A DNA stretch of 64,000 nt, from the NCBI RefSeq assembly GCF_018143015.1, contig NC_054742.1:15607632-15671631 (forward strand), written 5' to 3'. Made by a program: the position numbers and the translations under genes. The notes beneath the pieces were generated by a model. The model made no database searches. It was not told the DNA's origin and worked only from the letters and a program-made list of their open reading frames with translations. Source of the stretch: Lytechinus variegatus (taxonomy: Eukaryota > Echinodermata > Echinoidea > Temnopleuroida > Toxopneustidae). Of this stretch, positions 11,901 through 26,900 are shown piece after piece (the stretch's first letter is position 1; the number at the start of each line of letters is the position of its first letter).

Positions 11901-14900
11901 ATTTTATAATCTCAGAGCCCTCCCTCATAGCAGGGAAGTGTCAAGAACTCCCTCTTCCCTGCTCAGAGGTCAGAGGAATACAATTAAACAGAGTTGTCAC
12001 AGATGCGCCAGCTGCAGATCTCCAGTGCATGCAAGGCTTTAGTTTCTAAGATGGTGGTGCCATAAAATTACGTCATAGCGGTCTTATTTTACATCCAATT
12101 TTTATGAAATTTTCAGCGTTATGCTAGTTTGATTTTTCTCTATTTATTCAAATCAACATTTTTTCTGGGGTTGACTTGACCTTTAAGATAATATTGAAAT
12201 TTATCAGTCAATTTTTATAAACATCCAGGGATATAGAACAGGTAACAGAAATTAGATGAGTAGAATATCATGTTACACAGTCATTGTCATAACTAATTTC
12301 AAATAAATTAACTTGGATAATAATTTATAATCATCATTTAACAAACAATATTTTACTATCACATCAAATGACTCATTTGAGATGGTTATTGGATAAAGGA
12401 TTTTAGTCTTGGTCATATATCATTTGAGTTCAACAAATTTAAGATTTATTATCAAATGAATGTGTTATTTCCTCTCTTGAAAAAAAAAAATGAAAAACTT
12501 ACTTTAAAAGACAATACTGCTCTGCTATAAATCATTGAAACGTGTAATGCAAATGAGACTAACACATGCATTTCTAATTTTTAAACTTTTTACTTAGTTA
12601 TTACACGGTCAAGTAGAGTAACCAACAGTGACACAAAAGCATGAAAACACAAACATGTAAATGTACTAATTATTGTTTTAATCCTTTATAAATTTACAGT
12701 GTGTTTCATGCACATGATTTTAAGGATATATATATTTTTTTCTATGACAGCTTGAAGAAGATGGCACAGAAGTGACTGTCGAGAGAGTATATGATGATTT
12801 TGAATGGCTACAGCATTGTCTCACAACTGATAATGATATTGGAGGCATCATTGTAAGTATTGAACTGGGATATACCTTTATTGATTAATATTCTTCAAAC
12901 TACAGAAAAAGGTTGCTGGTTATGTGTACCATGTATATATTGCAAGTGGGTTCAATTTATGCATTGATTTAACCATTATTTAACTGGGGGGGTTACAATT
13001 TGACCCCCCCCCTTTACAAATTTCTTCACTATGCCGCAGTGTGAAATTTTTTTACCTCAACGCTCGCTGACTTTTTACTTGCTGATTTTTTTACTCTTGC
13101 GGATCTATTTAGACCAAAGTTGCAACACCCAGGTACGCAATTTCAAAATTACGCAACATTTTGTATTGTGCATGTCAGACCAAAATTGCTGAAAAACATG
13201 ACCTTATACACTGTCAATGCAAATTGTGTTTTCAATAAAAATCCTAAATATATCATATTAACTTTTGCAGGTTTGATTTGATTTTTTTGGTGCTATTTAT
13301 GATTGCAAAAGTGTCCCTGACAAAATTCATAGAGAAACAATAGCAAACAGTGGTTAAAAAATGAATACATGAAAATTTAAAAAGCAATGAAATACATACA
13401 TGTAGGGACATAGTTATGTTTTGGTAATTTTTTGTAGATATAGATTTTGTGGAAATGTAAAAATTGATATTTTCACCCCAAATTAGTTCTATCCTAGCTA
13501 TATAAAGTGAGTCAAATGCAAAAACAATAAACATATGCAAAATCCACATTTAGGGCATATTTCATGTGCTTTATATTTGCATAATCAATTTGAATGAATT
13601 ATATAAGCAAGTTTTTATTAAAGATTTTATTTCTTCAAAATAGCATAATAAATCATACATTAGAAGAAAATGTGTTACAATTCCGCAAGAACATCTTGAG
13701 ACTTGTTCAATGGATTCCATTTATCAAGGTGAACTGATAGTTTGCCTTGTTTTACTGTGATTGCTTGCTCTACTTAAAAAATAATAGTGTCATTTAGAAA
13801 AAATAATAGTGTCATTTAGAAAGACCAGCATTTTCTCACTATAGTTTTGTTAATAAATTAAGCATTTTGCATAAAATATTATGGTATTGATAAGACTATT
13901 TTTTCTTTTGACTCCAAAACAAAAATAGGCAAAGTAAGAATGTTTGAATTTACTAACCATTTGTCGCACTTCATTCCAAAATATTTCAATAACTGGAGGA
14001 CAGAAAAACAGGTGCATAAGGTCTTGGCTTTCTTACTGACAAAAATTACATCTTTAAAAATATAAACAATTTGTTGAAGATTTTACTATACAGTCTTTTA
14101 GTTTAAATCCGGCTCTCTGCACGTTCAACTTTTCACAGCGATTGCGCAATTGATATCTGAAAGGGGGGGATGGTCAAATTGACACCCCCAGAATATCCTG
14201 GTCTGAAATAGCCAAATTAAATTGCACACCTTACAATTAGTCTGCAATCTGACAATCGAATAAACTTATAAAATCTTACGCTAATATTGAGACATGGAAT
14301 ATCTTTCTTTGTAATGTTCTAAATCATGCGAATACCTATATTCAAATCTGTGACTATGCTGTAATGCTAATTAGAATTAAAGCAAATTTAATATCTAGTC
14401 ATAATGCCGTCAAAGCAATCATACGATTGGATATGATTTTGAATTAATTTTGTCCCTACTCCAAAAACAAAGGCTTGCAATCATCCAAAATTGTTATATT
14501 TCAGTAATATAGGCCTCAAAAAAGATACTTTTCATTCACATTGTCAAAAATGAGCATAATGTCATATGTTCCAAAATCAGATCATAGACAAGTCATGAGG
14601 TGTGTGTGATGGCATTTAAGCATCTCAAACTATTTTTTTACAAGCCTATATACTACTGTATGATCCTTTCATTCTTTTGAAAACCCTGAGTCTTGGATAA
14701 ATAGATATGTATGTTTAATAGATTAAATAATGAATTCTGAAAGTTTTGGTTTACCAAACACAAAAATGTTAAACCCTAATATCTATAACATATTATGCAA
14801 ACTCTTTTTTATTTCCCTGCTAATCATGAGGCAAAACCATTATTGGAGAAGGCAGACCCCTGTTACGAACCATGGAAAACTTAAATCACCCCGGGCCAGT

Positions 14901-17900
14901 TATGAAGTATTTAAACATGTGTTTCTTGACCTTGATGGGTCCGAAAAAAAACTAAACCGCAATTTATATACGCAGCAGAGCAAACTAGCTCGCCATCGCA
15001 TGCAGTCATTTTTTTTCTCTTTAATAGTTTCCTTATTTCAGGGCCGATTTTATGCGTTCGAAACTGAAAACAGAACAACGTTGGATTTCAATCATTTCAT
15101 AATACTATATGCCTTTGAAAACGTGATTAAATATCAAATACAATAATTTAATTCCGAAAGGCCTACTACAGGCAGAGCTGCTCTTCTGCAATATCAGCTG
15201 TTGTTTATGGTCTAACTCTCGGCTTGCCTGATAAGAGCAATTATCAGCGATACAGGGTTGATCTAGCCCTTGGAAATGAAATACCATGGACCCTCTCTCT
15301 TTCTGTCTCTCTTCCTATCTCCTTTTACATTTCTATTTTTCCTTTTACTTTTTCATCTTTACATTTATTTTTTGTTTATTTTAATGTTATTCTTTCTTTC
15401 TTCTTTCCTTCCTTTGTCTTCTGTCTTTAGTTCTTTCTCTTTCTTCCTTTCTCTTTCTTTGTTTATTGCATATGCAGCGTGATGATTCAATCAAACTTTG
15501 CGGCCCACCAGCGCATGCAATCATTTTTATTGTCTCACTCTGCGCCACTTTCCGATGGCGTCGGCGGCGTCAACACCAAATCTTAACTGAAGGTGAAGTT
15601 TTTTTAAATGACAGCATAACTTAGAAAATATATAGACCCAGTTCATGAAACTTGGACATAAGGTTAAATAATCCAGTATTATTGATCATCCTACCCGAGT
15701 TTCAAGTCACATGACTAAGGTCAAAAGTCATATAGGGTTAATGAACTTTGGCCAAGTTGGAGGTATTTGTTGAATTACTATCATAACTTTGAAAGTTTAG
15801 TGGTCTAGTTCATAAAACTTGGACAAAAGAGTAATAAAGTATCACTGAAGATCCTGTGCAAATTTCAGGTCACATGACCAAGGTCAAAGGTCAATGAACG
15901 TAGTATTTTATCATTATATGAATGGGTTTTTTTGTCGAATAATTATTTTATAGCAGCACTGCTGCTACATGTATATATATGTATATATATATATACATGT
16001 ATATATATCAGGCAGTGAGACTGCCTGAGGCGTTCCACTTTCTCTTTAATAGTTTCCTTTTTCGGGGCTGATTTTCTTTGTTCGAAATTGAAAACAAATT
16101 AACATTGAATTTTAGAATACAATATGCCTTTGAAAACTTGATTAAATATCAAATACAATAATTTAATTCTGAAAGGCCTACTACAGGCAGAGTTGCAGTG
16201 CTGTTGTTTATGGTCTAACCCTCCTGTAGAGGAGAAGATTTTGTTATCAGGATATAAGACCGCAGCAAAGTCCTGAGCTAGTGCAGTTGCCTCTGCAACG
16301 AAGGGTTTGACGTAATGATCCAATTCATTAACATGTACTTTATTTTTTATACAAATGATATCATTGATATTCATTTCATTGATATTTCTTCATTTAAGAA
16401 AATGTGTTTTACACTGGAGGGCAAGTATTGAAACTGAAAATTCTAGGGTTAAAGATAAATGACTCTTGTCAGTCAACTTAAAGGTCAAGTCCACCCAGAA
16501 AAATGTTGATTTTAATAAATAGAGAAATATCAAACTAGCACAACACTAAAAATTTCATCAAAATCGGATGTAAAATAAGAAAGTTATGACATATGTTTCG
16601 ATTATTTTTGTCTCGCCCACCAGAGGTGAAGGCGAGACTTAGGGATCCAAATGTCGTCCGGCGTCCGTCGTCCGTCACAAACATGTAATGACAAATAACT
16701 CCACAACCGTAAGTAGCTTTTCAACCAAACTTGGATGGTAGATGGACTTGGGGGACCTGCATGTTATGCTGCAGTCTGAGGTCACATGGTAAGGTCAAAG
16801 GTCATTTTCAGGTCAACATTAAAGTTTACATGCAAGACTCTCTTATGACACCTAACTCCACAACCGTAAGTCGCTTTTCAGCCAAACTTGGATGGTAGAT
16901 GGACTTGGGGGACCTGCATGTTATGCTGCAGTCTGAGGTCACATGGTAAGGTCAAAGGTAATTTTCAGGTCAACGTTAGAGTTTACATGCAAGACTCTCT
17001 TATGACACCTAACTCCACAACCTTAAGTCGCTTTTCAGCCAAACTTGGATGGTAGATGGACTTGGGGGACCTGCATGTTATGCTGCAGTCTGATGTCACA
17101 TGGTTAGGTCAAAGGTCATTTTGAGGTCAACGTTAAAGTTTACATGCAAGACTCTCTTATGACACCTAACTCCGCAACCATAAGTTACTTTTCAACCAAA
17201 CTTGGATGGTAGATGTACTTAGGCGACCTGCATATTATGCTGCAGTCGGAGGTCACATGGTAAGGTCAAAGGTCATTTTCAGTTCAACATGAAAGTTTAC
17301 ATGCAAGGCTCTTATGACAAGTGTTATTCCATCCCAGTCATTTCACAATGAAGTTTTGATATAATTCTCTTGCATGCCCTCGCAAATCACGATATTTCTG
17401 GTTATTTTCATAAGTGGGCGAGACACAAAATTGCTTTTGCCTTGTTCACAAAACAGTGATATGCACAACTGAGTGACATGCAAATGAGATAGTCGATGAT
17501 GTCCATCACTCACTATTCCTTTTGTTTTTTATTGTTTGAATTATACAATATTTCATTTTTTACAAATTTGACAATAAGGACCGACATGACTGAACCATAT
17601 AGTATTAAACATTGCTAATTACACATGTTCAGGGAGGAATGAATCGTTGTTTTACTTGGCAATGAGGAGAAAATTAAAATATTTCATATGACAAAATACA
17701 AAAGAAATAGTGAGTGGATGACGTCATCGGTCTCCTCATTCGCATACAGACCAGGATGTGTATATAACTGTTTTGTGAAATTAAGCGAAACTTTAAAATG
17801 TCATAACTTTCTTATTTTAATTTTGTTGGATTTTTCTCTTTGTATTCAAATCAACTTTTTGTTGGAGTGGACTTGTCCTTTAAATTAAACATCATAAGGG

Positions 17901-20900
17901 TTGGCTACTGTTTTCCATGACAATATAAATATCATTTTATAGGTGCCCCCATTGCCTCCAAGGCCTGTATCATCAGCTGCTGAAAGTGCTGCAAAATCCA
18001 GGAAAGAACTTGGAGAGGAAAGTACAAAGGTCAAAGGTAAGTTTTTCATCATACATTATGCATGGATTTCTTAGTATAATTTTTAGTAGAAAAGCAGGCG
18101 ATCCTGCATCTTTTCACCTTTTAAAATTTTGTCATACTTGATATATTGGGTAATTAATAACCCAAAGGTGCATAGAAATATGGTGTATTTTATTTTAGTG
18201 ATACTTCATTATAATTTATGATTTTCAGATCAGGGCAGTTCCATGGTTACGGAGTGACATTGAGAAACAATTTTTTTTGCATTCAAACAAAGATATCACC
18301 CATATTTGAATAGTTATTTGCCAAGACATGGTACCTGACAGTAGTTGCTGAAACCCACTTTTCAAAATAATAACATTTGTTATTTTGATCCACTGAATTA
18401 ATGAGATATGAATATTCATAAACATGGTCACGGAGTGATGCAAAATGGACATATTTGAGGAGAAATCATATTGCTCAATCTCTTTGAATTTTGAATTGCC
18501 AATGCTATCATGATTTTGATTTATTGATTGGATTCTATGTTGTTCTAGCTTTAATATCCTGCATTTCATTAAAAAGTTGGTGTATTATTTCATTAATTAC
18601 AACTTAAAACGTAAACCCATCCCCGGTTACGGAGTGACATCAGAAATATCCACTCACTGGCAACATAAAATGAACTTATATTTTGAAATTTTTGTTTGAT
18701 TTGATGTAAAATGGTGACCTGAATCCAGAAGAAAATTTTACAAAACGAGCAATAGTTTTCTGTTGAATTGAAATTAAGTAAAAAACAGAAAAAAATTGGG
18801 GGTAATTATGTTCCCCTTTTGTATTTATGAAATTCCATATGAGTTTTGATAAAAAAAATTGATCCAGATTTGAAATAGAGCCAATATAAATTTTTGGAAA
18901 ATGTCCACTTTTGCTTGGAATTGCCCATCACATAGATATTTGAATGGAATTTGTCAATTCTATTGTGTATTTATTGTGTGGTTTACCAGTACATTCATGG
19001 GATGTATACCTATTGTTATTATAAAGTAGTGCTGGGCGATTTTTCGATATTGAAAAAAATAATGAATATTGATAGTGGTTTCATGATTATGTTGTATATC
19101 ATGGTAACATGATATGACAAAAATATTGTCAAGTTAATCACTATATTGACCTCAGATGCTGCTCTGTATTGCTTTAAACCAAATCAGAACTTTGTTGATA
19201 CCTAAATGACCTCATGTCATGGACAAGCAGCGATGAATGCCATACTTTGATTTCTCCCTTCCTTGCTCTTACAGAATTGGAGCTCAGAATGAATGTATTA
19301 TATTAGATTTTCAGACTTCCAGATATATCATGTTATTGGCAATATTTTGCTGGTGATAATTGACGACTTGAATCAAATATTGACCAAATTTATTGTAAAG
19401 CTCCTACAATAAAATTATTTCCACAAATGATTTGCAATGCCCTTGCTAATTTCATATTGTGGCTGAAGCTTTGTTTTTACTTTCAAATATTTTGTAACTT
19501 TGTCTCTTTTTGTTGAAGATATAAATTTTGTCTTATTAATCAGGTGATGAGTTTCATAAAGAATGCCGTCATTTAGAGAAATACCTCAGCCTAGTTATCA
19601 AACACTGTACCTTGGGCAAGGATGACACTCTAGCAAAATTCCTCACATCTACAGATGTAAGTTTATATCATTCATTTATTTCAATAATTTTGTCATTATT
19701 TTTGAAGATGTAATGCAAAGTGTTCATAAATTTTGATATACCGCCACCAAACAAACTTTTAAGGGGGGGTATAGGAATCAGCCTACGGTTAGATGATCGG
19801 TCGGTATTAAAATTTTTATATCTTGCGGGTCAAAATTTTTCATCCTTTCAATGCTTTTCAGACTTAATACACACAGTGGACTTGGAGTAAATATTTGAAA
19901 TACACATGTTTGATGGGTACTTCGTTGCTATTGTAATGACAGGTATTAATGACATTTAATTTATCTGTATCCAGAAATTTGCCACCATTCATTGTGTACT
20001 AGTCATATGGGCATTTTAACATGATCTCACCTCAATTAATATTTTCCAGTTCGGAAATGCAATTAATGCGTTATGAAATGCATTAGTTCACAGAGGTTTG
20101 GCCTGATAGCCTGTGTCTGTGCAGTGCCCCTTGTCTGTACATGTGGGTATCTACATGATTCTCAAAAAGAAGACATCTAGCAACTGCAAACTGTACAAAG
20201 GAAATACAAAGACATAAATGTTCATGAAAAGATCTAAGTCAAAATGTTGAAATGCTATTGAATTTTAAGCATTTCATATAAAGCCCACTAAATGCAGGCA
20301 TAGAGCACCGTTGTTTTTCAATAAAAAAGATGTCACGCTGTTGTTTTTCTCAAGAGATTCACCTACCGTATGTATTTTTGCTCAAATTTTGATGAGATAT
20401 CGAAACACTCTTGAGAATATAAGAAACAACATTCAACTTTTATTGAATTTGAAAGAGATTCATATATCTTAAGGGGAACTTCATTATAGAAATAATTATT
20501 TTTTTTATTTATTACCTGTCCAGCCACCCATACGTGCCAAGGTAAAGCGAGGTATTTTCTCTAACCTGACACAGAAGATGTCAGAGGTTATGAAAGGAGG
20601 TCACCAAGACACAGACAGTGGGTTTCAACATGAGAGAGATAGAGCAAATCAGGTGCTACCCATCATGAGAGATCTTAGTCAGGTCTTCAAACTTAGAACA
20701 AATCATTTACAAAGTAAGAATTTATTCCATCTTTCATCTGTCTTCTTCTATTAATGCTGGTTGAAGGAGATGCACTACGAAAGACAACATGTTTCAGTGC
20801 TCTTAGATGACACATGTCAAAGGTCATAAGACTCTCTCATGACAAATAGCTTTGAACCATTTTTCCCTTTCCATTTAAACTTTTATCATGGATGCACTAG

Positions 20901-23900
20901 GGGTAACATCTGATGTAATAATGTCAGAGGTCACATGGTGTAGCCATAGGTCATTAAAGGCAGATAATTAAGTTTTTTTTAAGTTAAACTTGGTTAGGGA
21001 TGTACCAATGCCTTTTAAAATAATTTTCATTTTATTTGATGTACTTTAAAAAGAATAATGTAGGAATCACACCCTTTACTCTCATGTTACTTTGGACTAC
21101 TATACAAGCTGTTATTTTTGCGTCTTGAATTTTTCGTGAATCGCGAGATATTTTCATGGGTTGTTAAATTCGCAATCAGAAGATGTACGAAGCACTTCCA
21201 AAGCACTTCAAAGAAGCATAACTAGTGCAGAAGTGCAAATCTATGCTGATATGTGTTTTGTACATAAATATGTCCCTGTAAAAACAGTTACAAAGTGTGG
21301 AAAAAGGTGGCTTATATTTAACTTTTTTTTACCTTTAGACCTGAAAATTCATCATGTCACAGTTTGATCTGTAATCCATAGGGTTAAGCAATCTTTGGAA
21401 TTTGTGTTTGTTGGATTCATTTTTCAAAAAGTTGGTAAAAGTGCAAAAATGTTGAATTTTGTGAACAGATGATCTTACACTTCTAAAAGCGCTGGTCATG
21501 TGACTTATGAATATTAATGAGTTTGCAAATAGGTGCCAATACATGTGTATAGAGTCAATCAGATGACAATAAAATCAAATGATTTCATGGAAAATACATT
21601 GGAATATTACAGTGAGTGAATAAATATAAAATTACGTTAGAAATAGTTTAGGCTCTCATTTTTTTGTTTGAGAAATAATAAAAATGAAATTCTAGCTAAC
21701 TTTTTGAATCACTAACTGTACTTTCTAAACCTTATTTTTAGTACATATAGAGGTGCATATCTCAACTTTTTCACTACACAGGATGCTTTCAATAGGTAAT
21801 CAATGCTGTTGGGGATATTGGCACTGACTGATATATGTGTCAATTTTTTCGTGTGCTGTTAAATTTGCAGCCGATCGGCAATTCGCAAAATCCGCGAGCG
21901 AAAATAACAGCTTATACAGTACGACAGCACAATAGTAAGGGTCATTGCTACATTCATTGAAAAAGAAGCAGGTCATGTGCCATAATAATAATAATGATAA
22001 TACCATCGTGGTGGCTTCTTATATGCACCTGTCCACGTTTCGACGCTCATGGTGCTTCAAGAAAATAAACAATAGAAGAAAAAAAGGATAGACTTTTGAA
22101 TACTCCTGAATTAAACACATTAAACTGTTAATGGCAGAGGAATAAATAAGTTTTCAGTTCGGACTTGAATGTTTCTGTTGATGAAATCTGGAGTAATTTG
22201 ATAGGCAGTTGATTCCATAGCTTTGGTCCAATAACAGAGAATGCATGGTCCCCAACTTGTGTTTTGTTCTGGGTGTCTCAAGCAATAGACATTACCAGTC
22301 ACAATTGCGTGCTATCTGCTATACATGTCAGCAGACTAGTCTACCCAGCATTCAGCATAAATTACTGCAGATCCATTCCCTGTTAAAGGGATCATTTAAC
22401 TTTGTGAGCAGCTGATTTAAAAAATTCTCAAACTGAGACGAAACATGTGTATGAGTGCCTGTATTTGTCCTCAAAAACCCTGAAACAGACCACAATATAG
22501 GATGAAAAACTCTTAATTTAGATACAAGTAGCAATTTATTAGCTTGATTACGAGAACCGTCTAGTAGATGGGTTCAGCTTATGACCAGTTTTCTCCAATT
22601 CAAAAAGTCTGATGGCTATGTACATGTAGACTGCCTTCTGCTGTGTGTATCTCCTATACACACGCTATTATTAGCTGCACTGTACATTCAGTGTATACCT
22701 TGTACACACTGTATGAAGGTCATGCTGTGTTCATCTAGAGTTAATGTGTTGTGTTGCACAGATTCGCTCTATACATATAGTCATTGAAACCAACTCCCAA
22801 TTATTTTCAAACTTTGGTTTACATCTCCAAGGTTTTAAAATTGATCCTGTAGATATAATACTTTGAAACTTTGGGATGGTATTTTTACACTATAAGTCTA
22901 ATGTTTAGCCCATTTTCAAGAACCAAAATGATAATTTTTTTTAAATGAGAACAAAGTGAAATGATCACTTTAAGCTTTTATACAATACCATTTTAGCAAC
23001 ATTCTGTGAGTATAAGAATTTACCCTAATTTTCACCATTCATGAATAGATATCTATGCATATAACTCACCCTATTTATACAAGAATACCAACTTGAAAGT
23101 GCAGTATTAGAAATTAACTCCATCAATTTTTTTTTGTGAAAAAACAATGAACCTTTAGGTCAACATGGCCATGCATTTAATACAAATTATGTGGCTACAT
23201 CAGGCCTGATGCATGCAGATGCAGCACGTACACAGAAAGTGATAGGACAGCTACATTTGACCCTTAAATTATTTATTTGGCGATATTAGATTTTTTGTCT
23301 CGCCTGCATAGCAGAGCGAGACCATAGGCGCCACTTTCCAATGGCGGAGGCGTCAACATCAAATTTTAACCTAAGTTTTTGAAATGTCATCATAACTTTA
23401 TTTTATATGGATCTAGTTCATGAAACTTAAACATAAAGGTTACCAAGTTATTACTGAACATTCTGTCTGAGTCTCAGGTCACATGACCAAGGTCAAAGGT
23501 CATTTAGGGTCAATTAACTTAGACCCATGTTGGGGGAATCAACATTAAAATCTTAACCAAAGTTAAAGTTTTTTTAAATGTAGTCATAACTTTAATAGAA
23601 AGTATATAGACTTAGTTCATGAAACACTTTACATGAGGGTAATGAAGTATTGAGGAACATCCTGTCCGAGTTTCAGGTCACATTGCCAAGGTCTAAGGTC
23701 ATTTAGGGTCAATGAACTTTGGCCATGTTTTGGATATTTGTTGGATTACCATCATAGCTTTGAAAGTTTATGGATATATTTCATGAAATGTGGACATAGG
23801 GGTAATCAAATATCACTGATAATCTTGCATAAGTCTTAGGTCACATGATCAATGTCAAATGTCATTTAGGTTCAATGAACATAGTATTTTATTACATGAA

Positions 23901-26900
23901 TTGTGATTTTTGTGAATAATTATTTGATAGTTGTTGTCTTACCTGCATAGCAGAGTGAGACTATAGGCGCCGCTTTTCCGACACTGGCGGCGTCAACATC
24001 AAATCTTAACCTGAGGTTAAGTTTTGAAATGACATCATAACTTAGAAAGTATATGGACCTAGTTCATGAAACTTGGCCATAAGGTTAATCAAGTATTACT
24101 GAACATCCTATTAGAGTTCCATGTCACATGACCAAGGTCAAAGGTCATTTAGGGTCAATGAACTTAAACCATGTTGGAGGAATCAGCATTGAAATCTTAA
24201 CCTGAGGTTAAGTTTTTGAAATGTCATCATAACTTAGAAAATATATGGACCTAGTTCATGAAACTTGGACATAAGCTTAATCAAGTATAACTGAACATCT
24301 TATTAGAGTTTCATGTCACATGACCAAGGTCAAAGGTCATTTACGGTCAATGAACTTTGGCCGAATTTTGGGTATCTGTTGAATTCCCATCATAACTTTG
24401 ACAGTTTATGGATCTGATTCATGAAACATGGACAAAATAGTAATCAAGCATCACTGAACATTTTGTGCAAGTTTCAGCTCTCATGATTAAGGTCAAAGGT
24501 TATTTAGGGTTAATGAACTTTGGCCGAATGGGGGTATCTGTTGAATTACCATCATAACTTAGAAAGTTTATTGGTCTAGTTCGTTAAACTTGGACATTAG
24601 AGTAATCAAGTATCACTGAACATCCTGTGCGCATTTCAGGTCACATGACAAAGGTCAAAGGTTAATGAACTTTGGCCGAATTGGGTGTATCTGTTGAATT
24701 ACCATCATAACTTTGAAAGTTTATAGATCTGATTCATGAATCTTGGACATAAGAGTAATCAAGTATCACTGAACATCCTGTGCAAGTTTCAAGTCACATG
24801 ATCAAGGTCAAAGGTCATGTAAGGTCAATGAACTTTGGCCATGTTGGGTTTTTTGTTGAATAACCATCATATCTCTGTAAGTTTATTGGTCTAGTTCATA
24901 AAAAGTGGACATAAGAGTAACCATGTATCACTGAACATCTTGTGCAAGTTAGAGTAGTTTTCAAAGTCAGCACTGATGCTATATTGAACCGCGTGATGCA
25001 GGTGAGACGGCCAGAGGCATTCCACTTGTTTTCAAAGTCAGCACTGCTACTAAATTGAATCATGTAATGCAGGCGAGACTGCCAGAGGCGCTCCACTTGT
25101 TTTGTGTAGCGAGCCTGAATAAAAATAAAGTATTCTTGAAGAATTACTGTCAGTTACTATTTGCAGAAAAATGTCACTCACAACTCAAGATCGATCTTAA
25201 AGGGAGTGATCATAACGTCTTCAGTGTTCATTATTGGAAAGAAGTCCCAGTCTACAGCATTTTTTGTTATATTTTTGGTGCATAGTTGAAATACAATTAT
25301 ATACAGTGTCATGAAACTTTTATTTTAATTTCAAACAGAAATGTGATTTTGGTGATGAAATTAAAGCATAACAATTGAGATCAATTGTATGCTTTAACAT
25401 AGCAGTTGTTTATAATTTTTTTGTCTCGCCCACCAGAGATGAAGGCGAGACCTAGGGATCCAAATGTCGTCTGTCCGTCCGTCACAAACATTATGACACA
25501 TAACTCCGCAACCGTAGGTCACTTTTCAACCAAACTTGGATGGTAGATGTACTTTGGGGACCTGCTTGTTACGCTGCAGTCAGAGGTCACATGGTAAGGT
25601 CAAAGGATACTTTCAGGTCATTGTTAAAGTTTACATGCAAGGCTGTTGTGACCTACAACTCAACAACCGAAAGTAAGTTTTCACCCAAACTTGGGTTGTT
25701 GATGTACATGTACTTCGGAGACCTGCATGTAATGCTTCAGTTTGAGGTCACATGTTAAGGTCAAAGGTCATTTTTAGGTCAACATTAAAGTTCACATGCA
25801 AGACTCTTATGACACATATTTACGCATATGTAAGTCAATTTCAAATAAAACTTGGGTTGTAGCTGTACTTAGGAGACCTGCATGTTATTGTGATTGGAGG
25901 TCACATGGTAAGGTCAAAGATCATTTCGAGGTCAGCATTAAAATTTACATGCAAGACTCTTACGACAAATGTTATTCCATCCCAGTTATTTCACAATGAG
26001 CTTTTGATACAATTCTGTTGCGTACCCTTGCAAATCGCGATATTTCTGGTCATTTTCACAAATGGGAACATCGCTTATGCCTTGTTTTTATTTGGAATGA
26101 TAAAAAGTACCATCCAAACTTTGTACTTCTGTAACGGTAACTCTCTGAATAATGGTGAAGAGGTGTCAGGATCATATTCTAATAAATATTCATAAGAAGA
26201 TGCATTTATATTAATATTTTTTATATATCTTTTTTTAAATATTAAGGGTTATCAGCTGCCTTGAATCATTTTGCAACAGCTTTATGTCTGGTCAGCAGTG
26301 CTGAGAAAGATGAAAGACTTATTGAAGGAACCCAGTAAGTGGTCACCAACTAAATTATTTTCTTTAAACTTACAAAAATAGATGTAAAGTGATTAAGAAG
26401 GGTTTTTTGTAATAGAAAATGTCTTATCAAGGAATATCCATGGAATAAACATACATTAATCCCTAATAATCTTGGGGGTGTTGAAAGCAAATATGGGTCT
26501 GACATTATACATGAAAAAATAATGAAACAAGACTTGAAAACCCTTTACTAATTTATCGTGAAAATTTGAAAATGAGGTGCTCAATATTGAGCAAGGGAAC
26601 AAATTGACCAAGCAAATTTTTTTTCTTCATCTCAGACATTCATTAAAGTAGAAATATATTGAAAATCGTAAAAATGGAGAATCATACATCAAAATAAAGG
26701 AGAAAACAAGGAGAACACAATGGTGTACATCATATATCATTGAGACCAATGAAACTCAGTTAATTAATAGTTTCAAGTTGTCTCTCTGAATGCTTCAAAC
26801 ACGCAGCATTACGTCCGCGAAATTGGGGATTTTTTATGACGTCACTGTCTGTACGAGAGGCGTGATTGGCTCTCCCTAGCTCCACTTGCATGCAAAACCT

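Noticed and set aside
14730..15146. 138-residue + strand frame
   Set aside because: Mostly repeat family 3, whose other copies do not keep the frame; no motif recognised.
16697..17330. Regularly spaced repeats as a possible CRISPR array
   Set aside because: The whole 157-bp unit is repeated with no unique spacers, and the genome is eukaryotic.
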